Shown in pieces: positions 1 to 6,527 of a stretch of 6,573 bases of DNA; position 1 is the stretch's first letter, and each line of letters begins with the position of its first letter. The stretch is from positions 1 through 6,573 of the forward strand of contig CAIWKU010000361.1 of NCBI GenBank assembly GCA_903913355.1. Direction: 5' to 3'. Made by a program: the position numbers and the translations under genes. Below the pieces are notes generated by a model. It was given only the letters and a program-made list of their open reading frames with translations. It did not search any database and was not told where the DNA came from. The DNA comes from an uncultured Bacteroidota bacterium (GTDB lineage: Bacteria; Bacteroidota; Bacteroidia; Chitinophagales; Chitinophagaceae).

Positions 1-444
1 AAAAAAAATTTCAAAGAGCTGATGCATTGTTTTATGACGGGTGAATACCGTCTTTCCCAAAGAGCCGCCTGGAGTGTGAGTTGGGCGGCAAGAACCAACC
101 CTGAAATGATCAAACCTTATATTAAGGACCTGGTAGCCCAATTACCCCGAAAAGACGTTCATGCTTCTGTGATCCGGAATTCTGTCAGAATACTCGAAAC
201 CCTTACCCTGCCTGAGGAACTACAGGGAGAAGTGATGAATGAATGCTTTTCGTTTATTGAAAACCCTGCTACACCCGTTGCCATAAAAGCCTTCTCTTTA
301 ACCACATTGTTTCATCTGGGAAAAGCCTATCCTGAAATTCTACCTGAGTTAAAACTGATTATTGAAGAAAGATGGGATACAGAAACCGCCGCTTTCAGAA
401 GCAGGGGTAAAAAAATATTGCAGGCAATTGCAAAAATTGTTTAG
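1..444 (+). CDS. HEAT-repeat-like protein, 3' part (5' end outside window)
   Basis: The reading frame is open from the first base, so the first ATG at 22 is probably internal and the gene starts before the window; 147 residues are visible. The protein is almost entirely helical in character, with alternating amphipathic stretches such as SQRAAWSVSW, IRNSVRILETL and PVAIKAFSLTTLFHL, the pattern of HEAT/armadillo-type helical repeats that usually act as protein-binding scaffolds. It ends with FRSRGKKIL followed by a short tail. I recognise the pattern from a Bacteroidota family of roughly 180-200 residues that databases often label 'adenylosuccinate lyase' or 'HEAT repeat domain-containing protein'. 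No lyase signature is visible here, so the enzyme name should not be used. If the family length holds, about 35-50 N-terminal residues are missing. It is soluble in appearance, with no signal peptide or membrane segment in the visible part. The gene is convergent with serA. Function is unknown. Confidence 0.75.
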   Translation, partial: KKNFKELMHCFMTGEYRLSQRAAWSVSWAARTNPEMIKPYIKDLVAQLPRKDVHASVIRNSVRILETLTLPEELQGEVMNECFSFIENPATPVAIKAFSLTTLFHLGKAYPEILPELKLIIEERWDTETAAFRSRGKKILQAIAKIV

Positions 445-574
445 CCAATTAAACTATTTGTAAACACTTTATAGGCTTTTTGAATTGGTCAAAATTGTTC
501 TTTACTTAAAAAATGAATGTTAATTAATCACTCTAACTATTTGATAATAAATAGATTATTAGATTAAAGACGCT
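445..574. terminator. convergent intergenic region with two weak hairpins (candidate terminators)
   Basis: This AT-rich spacer lies between the stop codons of two convergent genes. Two weak inverted repeats are visible. The first pairs CCAATT (445-450) with AATTGG (483-488), extended by AAA/TTT across a bulged G482, but its loop is about 25 bases. The second pairs CTATTT (537-542) with AAATAG (549-554) around a 6-base loop, and CTAA/TTAG (533-536/559-562) can add to it across a 4-base bulge. Neither is GC-rich or followed by a clean T-run, so terminator function is inferred mostly from the position between convergent genes. Confidence 0.3.
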
Positions 575-1813
575 TTAATATAATAACCGAACTTTAATAG
601 TGGCTTTCACTTTCTTTAATAAAGCCAAAGCCTGGTTTGACAGTTTCTTATCAATATCCAATACCACATAGCCAATCGCATCATTGGTTTTCAAATACTG
701 ACCAACTATATTGATATTGTTTTTGGATAAAGCCGTATTAATGGCACTCAATACGCCTGGTACATTATGGTGAATATGTAAGATCCGGTGTGCATTTTCA
801 ACCGGGGGTAATCCGATGGCGGGAATGGTATGAGAGCCATTGGTAATACCCCTTTCCAGATACTGGAACAGTTTTATGCTGACATCTTCCCCGATATTTT
901 GCTGCGCCTCCTCAGTTGAACCACCAATATGCGGAGTGAGAATCACATTCGATAATCCCTGTAAAGGAGTTTCAAAACGGTCCCCGTTCTTTTCTGGCTC
1001 CCAGGGATATACATCTATAGCAGCACCTCCTATCAATCCTTCCTTCAGGGAAGCGGCCAATGCTTTCAGCTCAACCACTTCTCCCCTGGCATAATTGATC
1101 AAAATGGCGCCTTTCTTACAGAATTTCAGGTTGGCTTTATTGATCAGGTTACGGGTTTGTTCGGTTTCGGGAACATGTAATGATATAATATCCGAGGTGG
1201 ACATCAGCTCTTTCAGGTTTCTGGCACTCGAAGCATTACCCAACGGTAACTTGGTTTCAGTATCATAGAATATCACTTTCATCCCCAACCCTTCTGCCAA
1301 TACACTTAATTGAGATCCTATATTACCGTACCCAATGATACCCAGGGTTTTGCCTCTTAATTCATAACTCCCTTTTGCTTCCTTCATCCAGATACCTTCA
1401 TGCGCCGCCTTATTTTTATCAGGTATTCTTCTGATCAACATGATTGAGGCACCTATCACCAATTCTGCCACACTGCGTGTATTACTATAAGGTGCATTAA
1501 AAACAACAATACCAGCCTCAGTAGCCGCTTTCAGATCAACTTGGTTTACACCAATACAAAAACAACCGATTGCCTGCAATTTGGTAGCAGCAGCCAATAC
1601 TTTGGCAGAAATATGTGATTTGGAACGTATGCCCAATAAATGAACATCTTTGATCTCTCGTATCAACTCCTCTTCGCTTAATGCACCACCCAAACGCTTC
1701 ACATTGGTGTATCCATTTTTTCTAAATTGTTCCACTGCTTTTTCACTGATATTCTCCAAAAAAAGAATATTGATCCTTTCTTTGGGATAGCTGGTATTTG
1801 CCTGCTTATTCAT
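575..1813 (-). CDS. serA: D-3-phosphoglycerate dehydrogenase with C-terminal ACT domain
   Basis: This enzyme oxidises 3-phosphoglycerate to 3-phosphohydroxypyruvate with NAD+, the first committed step of serine synthesis in the cytoplasm. At 412 residues it is the length of E. coli SerA (410) and is collinear with it end to end, finishing in the same RLLY. Residues about 12-110 and 300-330 form the substrate-binding domain, with the block IGCFCIGVNQVDL (82-94) and NAPYSNTRSVAELVIG (106-121). The Rossmann nucleotide-binding domain has GYGNIG at 161-166. The catalytic set is present: Arg243 (in YARGEVV), Glu272 (in PWEP) and His295 (in TPHIGGST). An ACT domain occupies about 343-412; His348, Asn350 and Asn368 align with the serine-binding H344, N346 and N364 of E. 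coli, so feedback inhibition by L-serine is expected. The ATG at 1813 is the only sensible start. The gene stands alone: it is convergent with the HEAT-like gene and divergent from the hydrolase, with no serC beside it. No strong promoter is visible upstream. Confidence 0.96.
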   Translation of the reverse strand: MNKQANTSYPKERINILFLENISEKAVEQFRKNGYTNVKRLGGALSEEELIREIKDVHLLGIRSKSHISAKVLAAATKLQAIGCFCIGVNQVDLKAATEAGIVVFNAPYSNTRSVAELVIGASIMLIRRIPDKNKAAHEGIWMKEAKGSYELRGKTLGIIGYGNIGSQLSVLAEGLGMKVIFYDTETKLPLGNASSARNLKELMSTSDIISLHVPETEQTRNLINKANLKFCKKGAILINYARGEVVELKALAASLKEGLIGGAAIDVYPWEPEKNGDRFETPLQGLSNVILTPHIGGSTEEAQQNIGEDVSIKLFQYLERGITNGSHTIPAIGLPPVENAHRILHIHHNVPGVLSAINTALSKNNINIVGQYLKTNDAIGYVVLDIDKKLSNQALALLKKVKATIKVRLLY

Positions 1814-1870
1814 ATCTGCGAAATTAAATGTTATTTGTATTCACACCTCACCGATAGTTTTCCACTAAGG

Positions 1871-1901
1871 TTGGCTGCACTGGTTACTCAGTCTATATTT
1901 G
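1871..1901 (+). promoter_or_regulatory. Bacteroidota-type promoter for the serine hydrolase gene
   Basis: TATATTTG at 1894-1901 matches the TAnnTTTG -7 element of the Bacteroidota primary sigma factor exactly. A TTG at 1871-1873 lies 20 bases upstream of it, within the spacing expected for the -33 element. The start of transcription would fall near 1906, giving a leader of about 20 bases before the ATG at 1926. This placement also argues against the in-frame TTG at 1899, which overlaps the -7 element. Confidence 0.65.
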
Positions 1902-1925
1902 CTGCTTTCGCTTAAACCAGCTATA

Positions 1926-3161
1926 ATGTTCAGATCGATGATCATTCCCCTTCTCACCCTTCTTTTTATTGCCTGCGGTTCCAATCCGCCCGCAGATAAA
2001 AAGGATACGGCCAATCCAGGAACCAGGGAGCCGCATTTTTCTCCGCTCAGCAAAAAGCAGAAGGATTATTATGCCAATGCCATTACTCCTTTATATCAAT
2101 CCCTATTATTAAAATCCGGTTTTAATGGCAGCATTCTTTTGGCAAAGAACGGTGAGATTGTTTTTGAGGATTACCATGGTCTGATCAATTTTAAAACCAA
2201 GGAACATATTAGTCCCGTTACCCCCTTTCACCTGGCGTCTATCTCTAAAACCTTTACGGCAACCGTTATTCTCCGTCTGATGGAACAGGGGAAACTAAGT
2301 CTTACCGATGGTATCGAAAAATACCTGCCCGATTTTCCTTATCCGAATATTACCATCAAAGACCTGTTATCACATCGAAGCGGTCTGCCCAAATACGATC
2401 ATTTTATGTCCGGCACACATACTGAAATTATTTCAGTAAAGAATAAAAAAGGGAAACTGGTAAAAAGATCGGTTACGGTAAAGGATAAAATTCAATTTAC
2501 CGGGCTGGCTACTAATGAGGATGTATTGCAATATATGATCAAAAACCATCCTGCTCCGGAAGCTTTACCCAATCACAAGTATAATTATTGTAACACCAAT
2601 TATGCCATGCTGGCCCTGATCATTGAAAAGATCACACATATGCCGTACCCGCAGTATATGAAGGACAGCCTGTTTACCCCATTGGGAATGCATAATTCCT
2701 ATGTATTCAGCATAAAAGATACCGGCAGGTATGTACCTTCTTATAACTATAATAATGCACCTTTTCGACTGGAAAAACTGGATTGTGTGTACGGTGATAA
2801 AAATGTATACAGTACGGTTCGGGATCTGTTGCAATGGGATAAAGCCCTGTATCTGGGCAGTTTTGTAGGCACCCGTACCATGGAAATGGCCTATCAGCCC
2901 TATAGCAATGAGAAAAAAGGGAATAAAAATTATGGATTGGGCTGGCATTTATTGATTAAATCGCCCGATCCCACCATTATCTACCACAATGGTTGGTGGC
3001 ATGGGAACAATACGGTTTTTAAAAGATTGGTCAGTGATAGCGCAACAGTGATCATACTGGGAAATAAATTCAACCGGGGCATCTGGTCGGCTGGCAAAAT
3101 GAGTTCTGTATTTACCGGCAGGGCAGATACCACCCATTTGGATGAATACCCGGAAAAATAA
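1926..3161 (+). CDS. serine hydrolase, class C beta-lactamase family (PF00144-type), predicted lipoprotein
   Basis: The protein belongs to the beta-lactamase/DD-peptidase/esterase superfamily that acts through an acyl-serine intermediate. With the start at 1926 it has 411 residues. Residues 1-17 form a lipoprotein signal peptide ending in LLFIAC, so Cys17 is the likely lipidation site and the enzyme would be anchored in the envelope facing the periplasm or cell surface. The three active-site motifs are in order: SISK (Ser105 nucleophile, Lys108), YCN (Tyr221, Asn223) and HNG (354-356, in HNGWWHG). DLLSHRSGLP (146-155) and YGLGW (336-340) are further family landmarks. A Lys-rich insert follows at about 156-195, before the YxN block. 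The third motif is HNG, not the KTG of true AmpC enzymes, so a peptidase or esterase is as likely as a beta-lactamase and the substrate cannot be told. A longer start at the TTG at 1899 is rejected because it lies in the promoter. The gene is divergent from serA and about 100 bases before hppA, which has its own promoter. Confidence 0.9.
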   Translation: MFRSMIIPLLTLLFIACGSNPPADKKDTANPGTREPHFSPLSKKQKDYYANAITPLYQSLLLKSGFNGSILLAKNGEIVFEDYHGLINFKTKEHISPVTPFHLASISKTFTATVILRLMEQGKLSLTDGIEKYLPDFPYPNITIKDLLSHRSGLPKYDHFMSGTHTEIISVKNKKGKLVKRSVTVKDKIQFTGLATNEDVLQYMIKNHPAPEALPNHKYNYCNTNYAMLALIIEKITHMPYPQYMKDSLFTPLGMHNSYVFSIKDTGRYVPSYNYNNAPFRLEKLDCVYGDKNVYSTVRDLLQWDKALYLGSFVGTRTMEMAYQPYSNEKKGNKNYGLGWHLLIKSPDPTIIYHNGWWHGNNTVFKRLVSDSATVIILGNKFNRGIWSAGKMSSVFTGRADTTHLDEYPEK

Positions 3162-3217
3162 AAGAGTATATTACTTAACTCTGCCAAACCTTAGGTAAGG
3201 ATTTTCGACATTTCCCC

Positions 3218-3225
3218 TATTTTTG
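3218..3225 (+). promoter_or_regulatory. -7 promoter element for hppA
   Basis: TATTTTTG at 3218-3225, followed by CAG, is an exact match to the Bacteroidota TAnnTTTG -7 element. It lies 38 bases before the hppA ATG, giving a leader of about 30 bases. No clear TTG -33 element is seen at the expected distance (about 3193-3200), where a small dyad CCTTA-GG-TAAGG sits instead. The element supports hppA being transcribed separately from the hydrolase gene. Confidence 0.55.
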
Positions 3226-3263
3226 CAGACTTTTTATATAAACGATCAGATATACTACGCTTT

Positions 3264-5696
3264 ATGAACAAAATTTTGTTTTTAGCCGTTCCGGCGATGG
3301 GTCTTGTGGGCCTCCTGTATACTTTAATTAAATTCAACTGGGTTTCTAAGCAGGATGCGGGTACAGACCGCATGAAACAGATCAGTACTTATATTGCAGA
3401 AGGTGCTATGGCTTTCCTGAAAGCAGAATATAAAATACTTACCTATTTTGTAATCATTGTGGCCCTGTTACTGGGTATCATGGGATATTCGGATTCAAAT
3501 AGTCACTGGAGTATTGCACTGGCATTTGTATTCGGTGCATTTTTTAGTGCATTAGCGGGTTTTATCGGAATGAAAGTAGCCACCAAGGCCAATGTTCGTA
3601 CTGCACAGGCAGCCAGAACCAGTTTAAGCAAAGCCCTGAAAGTATCTTTCACTGGCGGATCTGTAATGGGTATGGGTGTAGCCGGATTGGCTGTATTGGG
3701 ATTGGGTGGACTCTTTATCATATTAAAAGCAATTTTTGCTCCTGAAGCTGCTGTGGATAGTGAGGAAATGAAAAGAGCGATCGAAGTATTAACTGGGTTT
3801 TCATTAGGTGCTGAAAGTATTGCTCTGTTTGCCCGTGTGGGTGGTGGTATCTATACCAAAGCTGCGGATGTAGGTGCTGATCTCGTGGGTAAAGTAGAAG
3901 CAGGTATTCCGGAAGATGATCCCCGTAACCCGGCAACCATTGCTGATAATGTAGGAGATAATGTGGGTGATGTGGCAGGTATGGGTGCGGATTTGTTTGG
4001 TAGTTATGTAGCCACCGTGTTGGCTACTATGGTATTGGGCAGAGAAGTAACCGGTGCAATGGGTACTGCTTTACAGGATGGATATGGTGGTTTATCTCCT
4101 ATCCTGCTTCCTATGTTGATTGCTGCAATGGGTATCCTTTTCTCTATTATAGGAACTTTTTTTGTGAGAATATCAGAAACCGCAGGCATCAGTACCCAGA
4201 AAGTACAGAATGCACTGAATATGGGTAACTGGGGTTCCATTATATTAACCGCTATTGCTTCTTATTTCCTTGTGAACTGGTTATTACCGGACCATATGTT
4301 ATTAAGAGGCTTTGATTTTACCCCAACTAGGGTTTTCGGTGCGATTATGGTGGGATTGGCAGTAGGAACCCTGATGAGTATGATCACAGAATATTATACA
4401 GCTATGGGCAAACGTCCTGTGCTGAGCATTATTCGCCAGTCATCTACCGGACATGCTACCAATATCATTGGTGGTCTGGCTATCGGTATGGAAAGTACCA
4501 TGTTACCTATCCTGGTATTGGCAGCAGGTATTTATGGTTCTTACTATTGTGCAGGATTATATGGGGTAGCTATCGCTGCAGCTGGTATGATGGCCACTAC
4601 GGCTATGCAATTAGCGATCGATGCATTTGGCCCGATTGCTGATAATGCAGGGGGTATTGCAGAAATGAGTGAATTACCCAAAGATGTTCGCGAAAAAACA
4701 GATATACTGGATGCCGTAGGTAATACAACCGCTGCCACCGGAAAAGGATTTGCGATCGCTTCAGCTGCTTTAACAGCGTTGGCTTTATTTGCCGCTTTTG
4801 TGGGTATTGCAGGAATTGATGGAATCGATATCTATCATGCCGATGTACTGGCTGGTTTATTTGTAGGGGGAATGATTCCCTATCTTTTCTCCTCACTGGC
4901 CATTCGTGCAGTGGGTGAAGCAGCCATGTCCATGGTAGAAGAAGTACGTCGCCAGTTCCGTACCATTCCGGGTATTATGGAAGGAACGGGTAAACCTGAA
5001 TATGATAAATGTGTAGCCATTTCTACAGAAGCTTCTTTGAAAAAAATGATGTTACCTGGTGCCATTGCCATCTTATCTCCGATTATCATCGGGTTTATAT
5101 TCGGACCGGAAGTGCTGGGTGGATTCCTGGCAGGGGCTACTGTAAGTGGTGTTTTAATGGGTATGTTCCAGAATAATGCCGGTGGTGCATGGGATAATGC
5201 TAAAAAATCATTTGAAACAGGTGCTGAAATCAATGGAGAGATCTTCTATAAAAAGTCTGAACCGCATAAAGCATCCGTTACCGGAGATACCGTGGGTGAT
5301 CCTTTTAAAGATACTTCAGGTCCTTCTATGAATATCCTGATCAAACTGATGTCCATTGTATCATTGGTCATTGCGCCTACACTGGCTCATTTACATGCCA
5401 GCAATCACAAAGTAAAACATGCGATTGAGCAGAAAATAGATATCAGGGTTAGCGACACCTCTCATACGGCTACTATTACATTGAATGCGTCTGGTGATTC
5501 ATTGAAAGATCTGGCAGAAGCGATTAAAAAAGATGGTCTTGCTACAGGAGATAATCTTTTATTGGAATTCAAGAACGGGAAATTCAGTATAAATGGAAAA
5601 TTACAGGATCCCGAAACCACTAAGAAATATGAAAAATACCTGGCAGGTAAAACTGATTTTTCAGTTTCTATATCTACCAATGAGCAGAAGAAATAA
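3264..5696 (+). CDS. hppA: K+-dependent membrane-bound pyrophosphatase, probable proton pump
   Basis: This integral membrane enzyme hydrolyses cytoplasmic pyrophosphate and uses the energy to pump H+ and/or Na+ out. It has 810 residues; the family core, expected to span 16 membrane helices, fills about 1-712. The pyrophosphate/Mg2+ site is intact: Asp202-x7-Lys210-x-Glu212, the acidic block EDDPRN (217-222), DNVGDNVGD (228-236), Asp243, DAFGPIADNAGG (453-464), TDILD (479-483), NNAGGAWDNAKK (637-648) and GDTVGDPFKD (674-683). Ala490 and Gly493 in NTTAATGKG occupy positions that carry Lys and Thr in K+-independent enzymes, so K+ dependence is predicted. The gating glutamate is not in helix 6 (Gly246, Ala250 at the two usual sites), but Glu184 is present in helix 5 (LGAESIALF), as in the Flavobacterium type of H+ pump. 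Residues about 715-810 are a hydrophilic extension beyond the usual end, expected on the periplasmic side. The ATG at 3264 fits the helix start and the promoter spacing. The gene appears monocistronic, ending at a strong hairpin. Confidence 0.96.
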   Translation: MNKILFLAVPAMGLVGLLYTLIKFNWVSKQDAGTDRMKQISTYIAEGAMAFLKAEYKILTYFVIIVALLLGIMGYSDSNSHWSIALAFVFGAFFSALAGFIGMKVATKANVRTAQAARTSLSKALKVSFTGGSVMGMGVAGLAVLGLGGLFIILKAIFAPEAAVDSEEMKRAIEVLTGFSLGAESIALFARVGGGIYTKAADVGADLVGKVEAGIPEDDPRNPATIADNVGDNVGDVAGMGADLFGSYVATVLATMVLGREVTGAMGTALQDGYGGLSPILLPMLIAAMGILFSIIGTFFVRISETAGISTQKVQNALNMGNWGSIILTAIASYFLVNWLLPDHMLLRGFDFTPTRVFGAIMVGLAVGTLMSMITEYYTAMGKRPVLSIIRQSSTGHATNIIGGLAIGMESTMLPILVLAAGIYGSYYCAGLYGVAIAAAGMMATTAMQLAIDAFGPIADNAGGIAEMSELPKDVREKTDILDAVGNTTAATGKGFAIASAALTALALFAAFVGIAGIDGIDIYHADVLAGLFVGGMIPYLFSSLAIRAVGEAAMSMVEEVRRQFRTIPGIMEGTGKPEYDKCVAISTEASLKKMMLPGAIAILSPIIIGFIFGPEVLGGFLAGATVSGVLMGMFQNNAGGAWDNAKKSFETGAEINGEIFYKKSEPHKASVTGDTVGDPFKDTSGPSMNILIKLMSIVSLVIAPTLAHLHASNHKVKHAIEQKIDIRVSDTSHTATITLNASGDSLKDLAEAIKKDGLATGDNLLLEFKNGKFSINGKLQDPETTKKYEKYLAGKTDFSVSISTNEQKK

Positions 5697-5726
5697 TTCC
5701 AAATAATTTTTATATTTACACAGGAT

Positions 5727-5771
5727 AAAATAAATAGCCAATCAGGTAATTCCTAATTGGCTATTTATTTT
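5727..5771 (+). terminator. strong hairpin terminator after hppA
   Basis: AAAATAAATAGCCAAT (5727-5742) pairs perfectly over 16 bases with 5756-5771. After a single C/A mismatch the stem continues with AGG/CCT (5744-5746/5752-5754) around the 5-base loop TAATT. The downstream arm ends in a T-rich stretch (TTTATTTTT), and the upstream arm begins with A residues, so the structure could work in either direction. It starts about 30 bases after the hppA stop codon and precedes a codirectional gene, so its likely task is to end the hppA transcript. Confidence 0.85.
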
Positions 5772-5820
5772 TCTCACTCCCCCCAATACTTCGATCGCCC
5801 GTTTTTTTAATAAATTAACT

Positions 5821-6294
5821 ATGAAGAAATATTGTCTATATATTTTTACGGGTGTAGCTATGGGTTGCAGTCAACCCGATTCAACCACCAGTCCCCAAAA
5901 AGATACCACGATCGTTATTAAAGCGGATACCGTACCCGCTATCCGAAAAACTGTGAAAGAAAATCCCGTAGCAGAATATAGCGAACCGGTACCCGACCCA
6001 TTAAACGACTGGCATTTTGCGGTTTCCATATATGAAACCAAAAAAACATTCGAATACAAAATCAGGGTACAATACAAGGAATTACGCATCAGCGATCCAC
6101 TCTCCATCCCCGATTTTGGAACAATGCCCCAGGTAGCGATCCACAAAGGAAAAGATCCCTTATCCTGTATTGTTGGCTTCCTCGATAAAAAGGGCCAGTT
6201 CAAAGAATATAAGCTGGTAAGAATCAAAGGTGATCAACTAAAAATCACTACTATCAATAACTATTATATCGCCAGCTATAAAACAAAGCAATAG
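5821..6294 (+). CDS. small lipoprotein of unknown function
   Basis: I do not recognise this 157-residue protein. It begins with a short signal peptide (KK charge, then YCLYIFTGVAMGC) whose lipobox AMGC makes Cys16 the likely lipidation site, so it should be attached to the envelope. Residues 17-60 are low in structure and rich in Ser, Thr, Pro, Asp and Lys, typical of a linker after the lipid anchor. Residues about 64-157 look like a compact beta-rich domain: alternating strands such as HFAVSIYETK, FEYKIRVQYKELRI, QVAIHKGKD, CIVGFLDKKG, EYKLVRIKGDQLKITTI and YYIASYK. One cysteine (in LSCIVGF) lies in the domain. The ATG at 5821 follows an AT-rich sequence without a Shine-Dalgarno motif, and I see no clear promoter in the 50 bases after the hppA terminator. 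The gene is isolated between that terminator and the repeat region downstream, with ATTGGCTATT words on both sides. Confidence 0.8.
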   Translation: MKKYCLYIFTGVAMGCSQPDSTTSPQKDTTIVIKADTVPAIRKTVKENPVAEYSEPVPDPLNDWHFAVSIYETKKTFEYKIRVQYKELRISDPLSIPDFGTMPQVAIHKGKDPLSCIVGFLDKKGQFKEYKLVRIKGDQLKITTINNYYIASYKTKQ

Positions 6295-6310
6295 AATAGA
6301 TGGAGCGTTG

Positions 6311-6343
6311 GGTCATTGGCTATTATTAGGTCATTGGTTATTA
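6311..6343 (+). repeat. short tandem repeat, 18-base period
   Basis: The 15-base word GGTCATTGGYTATTA occurs at 6311-6325 and again at 6329-6343, differing at one position (C6320, T6338). The repeat lies 16 bases after the stop codon of the small lipoprotein gene. The second copy overlaps the left arm of the long inverted repeat that follows. It is non-coding by position and by its repetitive base pattern. Confidence 0.8.
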
Positions 6344-6438
6344 GCTATTGGCTTTTGGGGTTGAAAATTGCAAGTCAGGGTTAATAAACATTAATCCCCC
6401 TAATCTAATGAACCAAAAGCCAATAGCCAATAAGCCAA
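6334..6438. repeat. long imperfect inverted repeat with nested hairpin
   Basis: GCTATTGGCTTTTGG (6344-6358) is perfectly complementary to 6413-6427. Beyond an A/C mismatch the arms continue with TTATT/AATAA (6338-6342/6429-6433), then, past a bulged G6434, with TTGG/CCAA (6334-6337/6435-6438). The loop of 54 bases holds a second hairpin: GGGTTAAT (6378-6385) with 6390-6397 around AAAC, using one G-T pair. No T-run follows the right arm directly, so it is not a classical intrinsic terminator. It could stop transcription or stabilise the 3' end of the lipoprotein mRNA, or be a member of a dispersed intergenic repeat family. Confidence 0.75.
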
Positions 6439-6495
6439 CAACCTATCAACTGCTTTCCCCCTTAACAAAAATTTAGTTTTTCCAAATTAAATCCT

Positions 6496-6514
6496 TTTGT
6501 AAATTGCTTACGAA
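6496..6514. promoter_or_regulatory. imperfect dyad, possible repressor operator
   Basis: TTTGTAA (6496-6502) and TTACGAA (6508-6514) form an imperfect inverted repeat (6 of 7 positions) around ATTGC, ending 13 bases before the ATG at 6528. BlaI/MecI-family repressors bind TACA/TGTA-type dyads and commonly regulate their own genes, so the position is suggestive. The match to the known operator is not exact. Confidence 0.3.
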
Positions 6515-6527
6515 CAAAATCGTAGAA

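Noticed and set aside
840..1094. Open frame on the plus strand inside serA.
   Set aside because: It is fully antisense to a well-conserved enzyme gene and its translation shows no domain pattern; it is a codon-bias shadow. The same holds for the antisense frames in hppA, the hydrolase and the small lipoprotein gene.
1814..1834. Promoter for serA on the minus strand with -7 element TAATTTCG near 1817-1827.
   Set aside because: It has a mismatch to TAnnTTTG, lies almost at the start codon and has no -33 partner at the right distance.
1899..1925. Longer N-terminus for the serine hydrolase from a TTG at 1899.
   Set aside because: The TTG overlaps an exact -7 promoter element, and the ATG at 1926 gives a normal lipoprotein signal peptide.
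3164..3179. Hairpin AGAGT/ACTCT after the hydrolase stop codon as a terminator.
   Set aside because: The stem is only 5 bp with a 10-base loop and no T-run follows.
6311..6438. CRISPR array.
   Set aside because: There are only two direct repeat copies with a 3-base gap, no spacer-sized units and no cas genes.
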